Source of the DNA: Catenibacterium mitsuoka_A
Lineage (GTDB): Bacteria; Bacillota_I; Bacilli_A; Erysipelotrichales; Coprobacillaceae
Strand: one strand, 5' to 3'
DNA: 57,806 nt
Assembly (NCBI RefSeq): GCF_964259225.1
Contig: NZ_CAXVKN010000004.1
The notes under the pieces were generated by a model. The model saw only the letters and a program-made list of their open reading frames with translations. It was not told the origin of the DNA and ran no database searches. Position 1 is the first letter of the stretch. Every line of letters starts with the position of its first letter. The translations under genes and the position numbers were made by a program. This document shows positions 43,040 through 52,795 of the stretch, in pieces.

Positions 43040-44185
43040 ATGAAAAAGAACAGTTATATATTTCATGCTGGTACATCATTTTTCTTTTATTTTGCATATG
43101 CCTGCTATAATGCAATGCTTGCTTTATATTTAAGTGATATTCACTTTAATGCACAACAGATCTCACTTATTACTTCAGCAGCACCATTATTCTCAATCTT
43201 TGCGCAACCATATCTAGGAACATTGGCAGACCGCTTCCGTTCACCTAGAAAGGTATCCTTAGTGGCTTTATTTATTACAGTAGTAATGAATATCATCTTT
43301 ATCTTCTCACATCAATTAATTATTCTATTAATCACAAGTGCTTCTATTCTTGCATTATTCAATGCAGTGACACCATTAACGGACAGAATTGGTGTTTCTT
43401 CACCTTATGACTTTGGTAAGATCAGATTATGGGGTTCTGTTGGTTATGCCATTAGTGCTCAGTTATGTGGTTTTGTTTATGATGTGATTGCACCTATTTC
43501 TATCTTCGTTATTTTCCTCTTTGGTACAATAACAGTTCTTATCTGTATCCTAAGAGTCAATGATCCAGAAGAAGTGCAAACTGAAACAAAAGTAGAATAT
43601 AGCTCAAAAGAAGCCTATAAGAGCCTCTTTAAGAATAAACAGTACATTATATTCCTATTAATCTCTTTCTTCTTCTGGGGCGCTTGTACAGCCAATTTTA
43701 CATATATCTCAGTATTTATTAAATCAGTAGGTGGAACAGCATCCATGGTAGGTACATACCAGTTATTTGCGACATTATTTGAAGTACCTGCAATACTTGC
43801 AACTGACTTTATTATTAAGAAGTTCTCATATAAACATATCATGCTCTTTGCATGTGCCATGTCTGTAGTCAACTTTGTCTGGTATGCAACATTACCTAAT
43901 CCAAATTTAATTGTGGCAGTATTTGTATTCAAAGGCTTATCTACTATACTCTTTACTATGATTACAGTAAGATTAATCATGGAAATTGTAGAAGATAAGT
44001 ATGTCTCTACAGCTTTTGGCTTACAAGCAACAGTAGGTAGAGGAATTGGTGCTGCAGTCGTACAGTTAATTGGTGGAAAAATGATTGATAGCTTTTCTAC
44101 AATGACACCATTCTATTTGTTTTTATCCTTATTAATTGTAACCGCTTTAGTATTATCCTTAACATTTAAAGAAAAACGTGCTTAA
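43040..44185 (+). CDS. MFS transporter (MFS_1-like, LacY/3-phenylpropionate type)
   Basis: 381 residues, about 12 membrane helices. The start FHAGTSFFFYFAYACYNAML and FAQPYLGTLADRF (loop 2-3 motif) place it in the MFS_1-like group with sugar and aromatic-acid symporters. The middle loop VNDPEEVQTETKVEY separates the halves. Substrate unknown. TATAAT at 43014-43019 lies ahead of the GGAGGG site; single gene with a terminator. Confidence 0.82.
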   Translation: MKKNSYIFHAGTSFFFYFAYACYNAMLALYLSDIHFNAQQISLITSAAPLFSIFAQPYLGTLADRFRSPRKVSLVALFITVVMNIIFIFSHQLIILLITSASILALFNAVTPLTDRIGVSSPYDFGKIRLWGSVGYAISAQLCGFVYDVIAPISIFVIFLFGTITVLICILRVNDPEEVQTETKVEYSSKEAYKSLFKNKQYIIFLLISFFFWGACTANFTYISVFIKSVGGTASMVGTYQLFATLFEVPAILATDFIIKKFSYKHIMLFACAMSVVNFVWYATLPNPNLIVAVFVFKGLSTILFTMITVRLIMEIVEDKYVSTAFGLQATVGRGIGAAVVQLIGGKMIDSFSTMTPFYLFLSLLIVTALVLSLTFKEKRA

Positions 44186-44224
44186 TACCATAATTCTTAC
44201 AACATTATTAAATAATTCTTAATC

Positions 44225-44256
44225 AAAAAAGAGTTGATATATTCGGCTCTTTTTTA
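44225..44256 (+). terminator. Terminator of the MFS gene
   Basis: AAAAAAGAG/CTCTTTTTT stem with a 13-base loop and TTTTAT. Confidence 0.7.
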
Positions 44257-44345
44257 TATTTCTTAAAAATTTCTTAAGAAAGTTCTTTATTTTTTTTCCC
44301 AGAGTGATATAATAGTCATTGTCGAAAAGAAAGGGAGTGGATTAC

Positions 44346-45866
44346 ATGGATAAGAAAACTAAAGAAGTTGTAGATTTCATGGTAGACCGTATTAAAACTC
44401 AGAAGACAATGTTTATTCCAGTAGTCGCTATTTCAGCATTTGCATTAGTAGGTTATGCAGCAGCTGATAGAACAGCGCCTATTGTTCATTCAAATAAGCT
44501 TGAAGTACCATTCGGTACAGAATTAAAAGCAAGTGATTTCACTGTATCAGATAATAGAGATACAGTAAGTGTTATTAAAACTGAAATTAATGATACTTCT
44601 TATCAGAAGGATCAGATTGGAACTTATAAAGTTAATGTTACTGTAAAGGATGCATTCAACAACGAAACAACTAAAGAAGTTGAAGTTAAAGTTGTTGATA
44701 CAGAAGCACCTGCATTAGAATCAGTAAATAATGATGGTTATGTTATTGATGTTGAAGCAAACGGCAACAATGATTTAAAACAGTACATCAAAGCAACTGA
44801 TAATGTAGATGGTGATGTTTCTGATTTCATTACTTTCGATCGTGGCTTAGATACATCTGTTTTAGGTGAACAGGTAATCCATGCAACTGTTGAAGATAAC
44901 GCAGGTAATAAATCAGAAAAAGACTTTACATTCAATGTTGGTGATACAATTGCGCCAGAAATGAATTTAAAGAATGGTAATATCACTGTTAACTATGGTG
45001 ATGGTTTCGATATTCACAATTATGTTGATATTAAGGATAACTATGATGTGAACCCTACAGTTACTGTAGAAGGTAATGTAGATACTAGAAATATAACTGA
45101 TGCACAGCCAATCAAGGTAACTGCAACAGATAGTTCTGGAAACCAGACTTCAAATGATTATGAAGTAAAAGTTGCAGATATGACTGGACCAGCAATTACA
45201 TTAAAGAGCGATAATGTAGATGTGAAGTATGGTACTTCATTTGATCCTAAATCAAACTTAGCATCAGCTATCGATAACTTAGATGGTGATGTAACAGGTA
45301 AAGTAGAAATTACTGGAACTGTTAATACAAACAAAGCTGGCGCTTATCGTGTTTATTATAGAGTCACTGATAATGCTGGTAATAGATCTGAAACAAGTGC
45401 AAAGATCAATGTATCTGCTGCACCAGTAGTACAAGTAAAAACTAATAACAAGAGCAACAAAGGCGGAAGCTATAACTTTGGTGGTCTTGGAGGAGGTGCT
45501 GCACAGGGTGGTATCGTTGGAACAGCACGTTCAAGACTTGGCTGTGCATATCGTATGGGTGCATCTGGACCAACAGTATTCGACTGTTCAGGATTCACTT
45601 CTTGGGTATATAGTCAGAATGGTAAATCATTACCTAGAACTGCAGCAGCTCAGTATAGTGGAACTTCAAGAGTATCTAAGGATGGCTTAACAGCTGGTGA
45701 CTTAGTATTCTTCGCTGGAACTTATAAATCAGGTATCTCTCATGTAGGTATCTATATTGGTGGCGGACAGTTCATCCATGCTGCAAACTCTAAGACAGGT
45801 GTAGTTGTTTCTTCATTAAATAGTGGATATTATTCTGCACATTATGCAGGAGCAGGTAGAAGATAA
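44346..45866 (+). CDS. Wall-associated NlpC/P60 endopeptidase with Ig-like repeats
   Basis: 506 residues from the ATG with AAGGGAG upstream; an in-frame earlier start overlaps that site. A membrane anchor at ~20-40 (MFIPVVAISAFALVGYAAAD). Then about four DUF5011/bacterial Ig-like repeats of ~80 residues, each opening with TAP or TGP (DRTAPIVHSN, DTEAPALESV, DTIAPEMNLK, DMTGPAITLK). A Gly-rich linker precedes a C-terminal NlpC/P60 domain with Cys (TVFDCSGFTSWVYS), His (ISHVGIYIGGGQF) and His (FIHAAN). It should cut peptidoglycan stem peptides outside the cell. TATAAT at about 44308 precedes it. Confidence 0.9.
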   Translation: MDKKTKEVVDFMVDRIKTQKTMFIPVVAISAFALVGYAAADRTAPIVHSNKLEVPFGTELKASDFTVSDNRDTVSVIKTEINDTSYQKDQIGTYKVNVTVKDAFNNETTKEVEVKVVDTEAPALESVNNDGYVIDVEANGNNDLKQYIKATDNVDGDVSDFITFDRGLDTSVLGEQVIHATVEDNAGNKSEKDFTFNVGDTIAPEMNLKNGNITVNYGDGFDIHNYVDIKDNYDVNPTVTVEGNVDTRNITDAQPIKVTATDSSGNQTSNDYEVKVADMTGPAITLKSDNVDVKYGTSFDPKSNLASAIDNLDGDVTGKVEITGTVNTNKAGAYRVYYRVTDNAGNRSETSAKINVSAAPVVQVKTNNKSNKGGSYNFGGLGGGAAQGGIVGTARSRLGCAYRMGASGPTVFDCSGFTSWVYSQNGKSLPRTAAAQYSGTSRVSKDGLTAGDLVFFAGTYKSGISHVGIYIGGGQFIHAANSKTGVVVSSLNSGYYSAHYAGAGRR

Positions 45867-45897
45867 GAAGGTTCAAAAAGAACCTTCTTTTTTTATG
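45866..45897. terminator. Bidirectional terminator
   Basis: AAGAAGGTTC/GAACCTTCTT, 10-bp stem, five-base loop, T-run TTTTTTT rightward. It overlaps the 3' end of the convergent gene. Confidence 0.85.
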
Positions 45898-46985
45898 TAT
45901 TGTGGATAAGTGTTGAGAACTTCTGTTGTGATATAGTGAGATAGTATTTCTTGATATGTGATAGATGTATCTAATTCGCTAATGATATCTGCGATAGATG
46001 TTGAATGCAGAAATGTGTCAAGTTCAGGAATAATGAGTTTTAGGATAGAAACAATTTCTATTGCGGTTAAAGAGCTCATAAAGGCTGTGTATTCTTCATT
46101 TATTAGAATATCCTGTTCTAAGAAATCTATTAGATCGTAGATACTTAATTGTTTTAATAATGTGATATCTCTGGAATATTCAAATTGATTGAGAATCTCA
46201 TAGAAATCAGCACCTTCGTGACTAAAAGTTATTTGATAACTATCCTGTGGATAAATAATAGGAATCTTGTTGAAGGATGCAATAATGTTTTCTTTAAATA
46301 AATCAATCATAGGATAATGGAAAAAACTTATAATCGAATTTATTTCTTTAACTTCTTTTTTGTCATGAATAATTAAACCAGGTGAATTATAAATAGATAT
46401 ATGTGTTATGCATTGATGAACCACTAGTTCAAAGAAGTTAATCTGTAAGTCAAATAGAGATGTCTTAATAGTCTTTTCATAGTCTTCAATAAATGTTTCT
46501 AAATCATCAAATAGACTGCAGAAATGATTCTCTTCACTGAGTCTCTTTAAATAGTAAAGTACAAGATCAGTTCCTCTTAAATGATACATATCATGATAAA
46601 GAGGGATACCATCAATAAGAGGATAATCCAAATCTACGGAAATATCACAATAATGAAATAATGCATCTTTTCCTGTAACAGATTGAATAAAGAAAGGAAT
46701 CTGTTTCTTCAAAACATTCAGATACTTTTCATTATTGATGGGAAGTAATTGAATACTCTTATAAATTCTTTGTATTTCTTTGATATCTGATTGTATAGAT
46801 TGAATACCTTCGTCGAATGTTTCCCCATGTTCTAAAATATAATCTATAGTATCTAGAATATGCTTGAAGTCTTCTAAAGAAATAGAAGTACTTTGGTTAT
46901 GGTTATAATGACAAACAAGTTCTTTGACTAGAGAAGGATCATAATTCTTCTCTGTATCTAATAGTCTCAATTCGATAGGTTCCAC
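45873..46985 (-). CDS. Unrecognised protein, second gene of a two-gene unit
   Basis: 370 residues, no signal peptide or membrane helix, rich in Ile/Leu/Asp. Features: SLVKELVCHYNHNQSTSISLED, LQINFFELVVHQCITHISIYN and a long helical C-terminus. Similar pairs of uncharacterised Firmicute genes (perhaps the DUF6179/DUF6323 pair) come to mind, but this is a weak recollection. It overlaps the upstream gene by 47 bases in another frame, which implies tight coupling. Confidence 0.65.
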   Translation of the reverse strand: MEPIELRLLDTEKNYDPSLVKELVCHYNHNQSTSISLEDFKHILDTIDYILEHGETFDEGIQSIQSDIKEIQRIYKSIQLLPINNEKYLNVLKKQIPFFIQSVTGKDALFHYCDISVDLDYPLIDGIPLYHDMYHLRGTDLVLYYLKRLSEENHFCSLFDDLETFIEDYEKTIKTSLFDLQINFFELVVHQCITHISIYNSPGLIIHDKKEVKEINSIISFFHYPMIDLFKENIIASFNKIPIIYPQDSYQITFSHEGADFYEILNQFEYSRDITLLKQLSIYDLIDFLEQDILINEEYTAFMSSLTAIEIVSILKLIIPELDTFLHSTSIADIISELDTSITYQEILSHYITTEVLNTYPQYIKKEGSF

Positions 46986-47286
46986 CTTCTTTTAATAATA
47001 TTTCTATCACACGATTGATAGATTGATAGTGATAAAGTGCATTTCTGATATCTTCATCACTAGATGTAATATCTATTCTGCTTCTGATGATATAAAACAT
47101 TGTGATAATATGCTTCAAATGAGAAATAGAAGAATAACCAAGAAAAGGTTCAGTGATAAAAACAGCTTTGTCGGAATCAGTTTCTATCCAATACAGGTCT
47201 CTACATACTTTGATCAAATGATTGGTAAGAATCATTTTCTCTTTTTTATTAAGTTTGCGATGTTCAATAATTTGATTCATAGGCAC
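46939..47286 (-). CDS. Unrecognised small protein, first gene of the unit
   Basis: 115 residues. MNQIIEHRKLNKKEKMILTN opens a helical protein with AVFITEPFLGYSSISHLKHI in the middle. GGAGGTGCC lies upstream of the ATG. Its last 47 bases overlap the start of the 370-residue gene, so the two products probably act together. No family assigned with confidence. Confidence 0.6.
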   Translation of the reverse strand: MPMNQIIEHRKLNKKEKMILTNHLIKVCRDLYWIETDSDKAVFITEPFLGYSSISHLKHIITMFYIIRSRIDITSSDEDIRNALYHYQSINRVIEILLKEGGTYRIETIRYREEL

Positions 47287-47369
47287 CTCCTGCTATTCTT
47301 AATATCATATATTCTAAAAAAGAACAAGAATTGAAAAAATAGCGAAAATATGGTAATATAAGGGCAGAA

Positions 47370-47405
47370 AAAAAGTCATACACGTTTGTGTATGACTCAT
47401 TTTTC
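47370..47405. terminator. Bidirectional-type terminator by the L,D-transpeptidase gene
   Basis: AGTCATACAC/GTGTATGACT with four-base loop; T-run on the minus strand (TTTTTTTC), and CATTTTT on the plus strand. Confidence 0.85.
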
Positions 47406-48868
47406 TATCCATTTAATGTATAGCCCTGTGAGTAGTAAATGACTACTGGCATACCAGTTGTAATAGTATTGTACATAGTACCTGCAAAACTTACTGGAAG
47501 GTTAACACATCCGTGTGAACCACCAGACACATAAAGATTACCACCAAAACTAGATCTCCAGTTCGCATCATGGAAACCAATACCTCTATTGAATGGCATC
47601 CAATAACTTACAGGAGATTCATAAGGATACTTACCTGTAACAGGATCCTTAGTACCCCTTAATACTCTATTACGTTCTTTAGAATAAATATAATATGTAC
47701 CAGCTGGAGTATAACGATCATTTGTCATCTTGCCTGATACACAATCTGACTGAAGAACACACTGACCATTCTTATAAATCCATAGATGCTGACGAGATAA
47801 GTCAACTTCAACATAATTACCACCAAGACCATAATTCTCAGTAGACTGTTCTTTAGCACTATAAGCAGGAGCTCTCTTAACAGCCTTACCAGCATTTAAT
47901 TCTTCTTTAATCTTTGCGATTTCTTCTGTCTGATTCATCTTATAACCATAAGTACCACCACTTACAGTTCTTACGCCTAAACCTGTTGCATTAAATGTAT
48001 GTGTCTTACCAACAGTATTGGCTTTAGTTGCAAGTGTATAAACAAAGCTCTTCATACGTTTATTCCAGATTTCTTCGTTATAGCTATAAGTACCATCTTC
48101 ATTCTTAACAAGCCATGTTAACATCTTTTCACTATTTAAGACTTCACTCTGATTGTTAGGTAGTTCATAAGTAATAGAAGTCTTTAAATATTTCTTTAAT
48201 GTTTCAGCTTCAGATTTAACAGTTTCAGTTGTTTTTCCAGGGATCTTATATGCATCCTTTACTTTAGCAACATTTAAACTAGTTTTCTGAAGACCAACAG
48301 CTTTATTCACTGCTTCATAAACAGTCTCTTTATTTAAACTATTTCCAGCTTTTTCCTTTTGTACAGTAAATGAACCATTCTCATACTTCATACGTGCATC
48401 TGTAGGCGCTGTCTGGTTTTCATCCTTTAACTGATTCTTGCTATAAAGAACATCCTTTAACTTATTTTCATCATAAGAAGTCTTAGTCTGAATAGTTTTC
48501 TTATTTCCTTTGTGATTAAATAAGTAGTTCTTGAACCATGTAAATGAATCCTGTTTCTTCAATAAAGCCTCAACTTTTCCATCAGGAACATAACTCATGT
48601 CAATTTCTTTTGCTGAAATAGTTTCGGTAGTCTTATTTCTAAACTTCATTTCTAAAGTGTAGTTTAACTGATTTTCAGCAATCTTCTTTTCTGCATCTGC
48701 AACACTTAACTTACCTACATTTACATTATTAATATAAGTAGAAGGTAAGAAGCGATCACTATAAGCTGTACCCATATGATGAATATAGAGGAATACTGAT
48801 AATCCAAGAATCACGAGTACAGATACAATAATTACAATAATCTTATTTCTTTTCTGCATATTTGTCAT
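47405..48868 (-). CDS. L,D-transpeptidase (YkuD) with PG-binding domains
   Basis: 487 residues. An N-terminal membrane helix (IIVIIVSVLVILGLSVFLYI) anchors it. Residues ~40-340 hold two peptidoglycan-binding-4 domains (YINNVNVGKLSVADAEKKI is the VGG/LT-like start). The C-terminal YkuD domain begins NYVEVDLSRQHLWIYKNG and has the catalytic SGGSHGCVNLPVSFA (His and Cys). It makes 3-3 cross-links in the wall, which resist most beta-lactams. Single gene. Confidence 0.92.
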   Translation of the reverse strand: MTNMQKRNKIIVIIVSVLVILGLSVFLYIHHMGTAYSDRFLPSTYINNVNVGKLSVADAEKKIAENQLNYTLEMKFRNKTTETISAKEIDMSYVPDGKVEALLKKQDSFTWFKNYLFNHKGNKKTIQTKTSYDENKLKDVLYSKNQLKDENQTAPTDARMKYENGSFTVQKEKAGNSLNKETVYEAVNKAVGLQKTSLNVAKVKDAYKIPGKTTETVKSEAETLKKYLKTSITYELPNNQSEVLNSEKMLTWLVKNEDGTYSYNEEIWNKRMKSFVYTLATKANTVGKTHTFNATGLGVRTVSGGTYGYKMNQTEEIAKIKEELNAGKAVKRAPAYSAKEQSTENYGLGGNYVEVDLSRQHLWIYKNGQCVLQSDCVSGKMTNDRYTPAGTYYIYSKERNRVLRGTKDPVTGKYPYESPVSYWMPFNRGIGFHDANWRSSFGGNLYVSGGSHGCVNLPVSFAGTMYNTITTGMPVVIYYSQGYTLNG

Positions 48869-49168
48869 GTTATCTTTCTCTCCCTTATACTACCCCTTCT
48901 AATTCATTGATTATAGCAAACATTTGTAAAAAGGTAAATCAAGATTTGTGAAATGACTTAAAAATACACAACTTGTACAAAAGAAGTTAGTTTTAACTTA
49001 TTTATTTGTGAATAAATATTGTATAAATAGTGAGGTGTGATTGTTAGTACGTTGTGTGTAGTGACAAAGAATGTACAGAAATGTGTGTAGGTGATTCGAA
49101 AATAGTCTCTCTTAAATAAGCAATTCTTCAAATATTGGAGTATTAAATAGTATGGAGGATGTGACTAT
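48869..49168. other. Intergenic between divergent genes
   Basis: 300 AT-rich bases. Nearest the transpeptidase gene is its GGGAGAGAAAG ribosome site; nearest the broken regulator is TATGGAGGATG. TATAAATAGTGAGGTG near 49021 could be a promoter element. No RNA gene or repeat was seen. Confidence 0.4.
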
Positions 49169-49876
49169 ATAGCAATACCAACAAGTATTAAAACATTATT
49201 ATCTGGCGATGTTGTTGAATGGGCAAGAATTGAATTGAAACAAACTTGGGATCCAGCAGCATCTTTGAAAACTATATGTGCATTTGCGAATGATCTTGAT
49301 AATTGGGGCGGTGGATATATTATTATTGGAGTGCAAGAGGTTAATGGAAGACCCATTTATCCGCTAAAGGGAGTACCACCTGAAATATTAGATTCTTTCC
49401 AGAAAAATATTTTTGCGAAATGCAAACTTCTTAGACCGTCTTATACACCGATAATTAGTGTTGAAAAATATCAAGGTAAGTATTTTATTGTAATATGGTG
49501 TCCAGGTGGTGATAATAGACCATACTCATCGCCAAAGACGATGGAGAGAAATAATAAAGAGAGAATACATTACATTCGTAAAGCTTCAAACACTGTGGCA
49601 CCATCTGATGATGAAGAAAAGGATTTATTTAATCTAGCAAATAGGGTGCCGTTTGATGATAGAGTAAATCATCAAGCAGAAATAACTGATCTGAATATAA
49701 CTTTGATTCAGAATTATCTGAGAGAAATAGGAAGTTCACTATATGAAAAATCAATAACTGGAGATTTCACTGAATTATGTAGTAATATGAATATTATTAG
49801 TATACTTCCGGAATACGTTAAACCTAAGAATGTAGGGTTAATGTTTTTCTGTACACAGCCAGATAAATTTTTACCG

Positions 49877-50846
49877 TAAAAAGCAAGTATTCTTTTAAGG
49901 ATTGTCGTTTACCAAACTATCTTCCAAAAGATGGATATACTACGCTTGTCATAGGTTTTGTAAGACTTAGTGGTAATAAACTGATTTTACCATATTCAAA
50001 TGCTTACAAGAAAACACATAAATGTGTAGAGATTACCATCCACCCACATTACTTGATAAGAAAGTTAGGGAAATCCGTATCATACCGAAAGCAAACGCTA
50101 GGTTCTTTGAAATTCAATATATCTATGAAGCTGAATGTATTCAAAGAAACTTAAATATAAATAATGCACTGGCAATTGACCTTGGTATTAATAATCTTGT
50201 AACAGCGGTATCAAGTAATGGCAAGACATTCATCATTGATGGTAAGCGACTTAAATCCATAAATCAGTGGTACAATAAGCAAAATGCAGATTTACAGTCT
50301 GTAAAAGATAAACAAAATATTGGGAAAAGACCTACCAATAAACAAAAAGCCAATACTCGCAGCAGGAATAATAAGATTAATGATTATATGAACAAGACTG
50401 CACGCACAATCATAGATTATTGCATCAATAATGATATTGGAACACTTGTAGTTGGCTATAATGAAACTTTCCAGAAGAACAGTAGTATTGGTAAAGCCAA
50501 TAATCAGACATTTGTAAATATACCTTATGGACAACTTCGTTTTAAGGTAGAGTACCTTTGTGAGATTAATGGCATTGTCTTTGTAAAGCAGGAAGAAAGC
50601 TATACTTCAAAAGCATCATTTTGGGATAAGGATGATATTCCTATTTACAATAACGACAACCCGCAAAGCTATACATTTAGTGGAAAGCGAATACATAGAG
50701 GTATGTATCAATGTTTAAATGGTAAATGTCTTAATGCTGATGTAAATGGTGCATTAAATATCTTGCGTAAAAGTAATGTTGTGTCCCTTGTGGGGCTATA
50801 CAGTAGAGGCGAGGTGGACACGCCTGTAAGAATAAGGATTGCCTAG
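49877..50846 (+). pseudogene. tnpB: tnpB lacking its start, with a frameshift
   Basis: DCRLPNYLPKDGYTTLVIGF to VEITIP aligns with residues ~130-185 of the 416-residue TnpB. One base is missing at about 50040. The rest (LLDKKVREIRIIPKANARFF to PVRIRIA) runs to the end with the same features: RuvC-I AIDLGINNLV, GYN at the RuvC-II site, no zinc ribbon, and NADVNGALNI. Confidence 0.85.
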
Positions 50847-50935
50847 CAATAGGTGGAAACTTAAATATCAAACTTCTTAAAAAGAGCCGTTAGGCTCTCT
50901 GAAGCCCATTACCTTTAGGTGATGGGTAGTTCACA
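50846..50935 (+). ncRNA. Right-end guide-RNA-like region of decayed element
   Basis: Conserved with 10813-10911 in layout: TTGCCTAGCAATAGGTGG, ACTTAAATATCAAACTTCTT, two hairpins whose sequences differ between copies while pairing is kept, then GGTAGTTCAC. Conserved pairing supports a structured RNA or protein-bound hairpins. Confidence 0.45.
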
Positions 50936-51286
50936 CATGAAGCATTTATGAAACAGGAGTCAAAAGGAGCCAAAATTGGGCTAAAAGGAGCCAAAGTTGA
51001 TGCAAAAGGTGCCAAAAAAGGAACTGAAAGAAGGTTGGAGATACTTAATAGAATGAGAGAAAATCCTTTTGTAACACAGGTTAAGCTAATGGAAGAGTTT
51101 AATCTATCTAGAAAACAGATTCAAAACATCATTCAATATTTGCGTTTAAATGGGTTAGTAGAAAGAGAAGGCTCTAATAGAAGTGGTAAATGGATAGTGA
51201 AGAAATAATATATTACTACATTTTCTGCACTGTATGATATTAGAAAAACATTGTATATATCGATGTTATTTTGATTTGTGATGAGA

Positions 51287-51321
51287 GTGACTGTTAAACA
51301 CATTAACAAGTCGCTTTTTTT
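51287..51321 (+). terminator. Terminator of the broken regulator gene
   Basis: GTGACTGTTAA/TTAACAAGTCGC stem with one bulge, then TTTTTTT. Confidence 0.7.
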
Positions 51322-51347
51322 CACAGTTATTTAATATGTGTTATAAT
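51320..51347 (+). promoter_or_regulatory. Promoter of the hydrolase-aroD-HD-GH1 operon
   Basis: TTCACA (51320-51325), 16-base spacer, TATAAT (51342-51347); the start codon is 23 bases further with GAGGTAA in between. Confidence 0.6.
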
Positions 51348-51369
51348 GAGATCAAAGTGAGGTAATGCT

Positions 51370-52056
51370 ATGAAGATATATTATGAAGTACATGGAAAGG
51401 GTTATCCGATTATCTTATTACATGGGAATCAGGAAAATAGAAAAATATATGATCAATTAATCAAGGATTTAGAAAACGATTATCAATTAATCGCAATGGA
51501 TTCACGTTATCATGGTAAATCTATTAAGAGTGGTCCTTTAACGCTAGACCGTATGGCTCAGGATGTGATGGATGTCGCAAATGAGCTAGATTTAGAAACA
51601 TATGATGTCATTGGCTTTAGTGATGGTGCGAATATCGCACTTACACTTGCAGGTAAAGATGACCGTTTAAAACATATGGCACTTCTTTCACCTAATGCCA
51701 CTCCTCAAGGCATTAAATGGTATTATCGTCTCCATATGTATATGACATTACTCTTATTGCCAATATTCTGTATATATGATAAGAGATCAAGAATACGTTT
51801 TAAGCTCATTTCATTTATGACAAAAGAGCCACATTTTACTGCGGACTATTTATCAGAACTCAAGATTCCAGCTTTATTACTATCTGGTGAGCATGATGTC
51901 ATCAAGGATTCTGATTTTACTTTTATTCAGTCATCATTGCCTTATTGTGTACATAAGGTGATTAAAGGTTCACCACATTTCTTATTAGGTGATCAATATG
52001 ATAAAACATTAAGAGAAATAAGGGGGTTTTTATATGCCTGTCATCACGAAGCATAA
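51370..52056 (+). CDS. Alpha/beta hydrolase
   Basis: 228 residues. Oxyanion LLHGNQENRKIYDQLI, nucleophile elbow GFSDGANIALTLAG (Ser in G-F-S-D-G), acid in LLLSGEHDVIKDSD and the late His in GSPHFLLGD. Small cytoplasmic hydrolase without lid insertions; substrate unknown. Overlaps aroD by 23 bases in another frame, so the genes are co-translated. Confidence 0.85.
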   Translation: MKIYYEVHGKGYPIILLHGNQENRKIYDQLIKDLENDYQLIAMDSRYHGKSIKSGPLTLDRMAQDVMDVANELDLETYDVIGFSDGANIALTLAGKDDRLKHMALLSPNATPQGIKWYYRLHMYMTLLLLPIFCIYDKRSRIRFKLISFMTKEPHFTADYLSELKIPALLLSGEHDVIKDSDFTFIQSSLPYCVHKVIKGSPHFLLGDQYDKTLREIRGFLYACHHEA

Positions 52057-52795
52057 TATATTAGATATAAAGAATGTTGTGTTTGGGGAAGGAACACCTA
52101 AGATTTGTCTTCCTATTGTAGATACAACTAAAAAAGGTATTATTGATACTTTAGATTCTTATAAGGATTTAGATTATGATGTAGTAGAAATTAGGCTTGA
52201 TTTCTATGAAGGATTAAAAGAAGGGCATTTGACAGATGCATTAGAAGAAATTAAGAAACATACAGATAAACTTGTATTAGGCACAATCCGTACTGTGAGT
52301 GAAGGAGGAGAAGGAGAACTTACTTCTCTAGAGTATATACATTGTATTAAAGAAATCTGTGATGCTCATGTGGATCTAGTAGATATTGAGTTATCGCAGG
52401 GATATGAATCTGTGATGGAGCTTGTTCAGTATGCTCATAAGAAGGGTGTTCATGTTATTATGAGTGAACATCATTTTGATGAAACACCATCAAGAGAAGA
52501 TATGCAGGAAACACTAGAAAAGATGGAAATATTAGGAGCTGATTTACCTAAACTTGCTGTTATGCCTGAAAGTAAAGAAGACCTATTAACACTTCTAGAA
52601 GCCACTCTTTATTCAAGTCAGCGTTTAGGAAAACCTATTATTACTATGTCCATGGGTAAATTAGGGCGCTTGTCACGTATGATGGGCGAATACTTTGGTT
52701 CATGCATGACCTTTGCGACAGCTAAGGATGCGAGTGCACCAGGGCAGGTTCCTCTTGATGACTTAAAGAAGGTATTAGAGGTTCTACATGATTAA
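52034..52795 (+). CDS. aroD: Type I 3-dehydroquinate dehydratase
   Basis: 253 residues. Converts 3-dehydroquinate to 3-dehydroshikimate via a Schiff base. Catalytic His in IMSEHHFDETP, Schiff-base Lys in LPKLAVMPES, substrate Arg in GTIRTVSEGGEGE, and the end SMGKLGRLSRMMG...SAPGQVPLDDL. No other shikimate gene is nearby. GGGGG lies seven bases before ATG. Overlaps the next gene by eight bases. Confidence 0.92.
   Translation: MPVITKHNILDIKNVVFGEGTPKICLPIVDTTKKGIIDTLDSYKDLDYDVVEIRLDFYEGLKEGHLTDALEEIKKHTDKLVLGTIRTVSEGGEGELTSLEYIHCIKEICDAHVDLVDIELSQGYESVMELVQYAHKKGVHVIMSEHHFDETPSREDMQETLEKMEILGADLPKLAVMPESKEDLLTLLEATLYSSQRLGKPIITMSMGKLGRLSRMMGEYFGSCMTFATAKDASAPGQVPLDDLKKVLEVLHD

Larger units (their letters stand above)
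49877..50935 (+). mobile_element. Decayed IS200/IS605 tnpB element
   Basis: Closest in the window to the element at 10813-12308. It has lost its left end and the first ~125 codons of tnpB but keeps the full right end: GAGCC/GGCTC and CCCATTACC/GGTGATGGG hairpins and the boundary GGTAGTTCAC. Confidence 0.75.
49169..51208 (+). pseudogene. AlbA_2-type ATP-binding regulator (COG2865), broken by an IS
   Basis: N-terminal part (49169-49879) reads IAIPTSIKTLLSGDVVEWARIELKQ, LKTICAFANDLDNWGGGYI and GVQEVNGRPIYP, the AlbA_2/Schlafen-like domain. The expected start codon is ATA, not ATG, with GGAGG upstream. It ends at PDKFLP, where relatives continue. After the IS remnant, 50936-51208 reads HEAFMKQESKGAK and then a winged-helix (FVTQVKLMEEFNLSRKQIQN) as in the C-terminus of these proteins. 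About 150-200 residues (the HATPase-like part) are missing. Confidence 0.75.
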
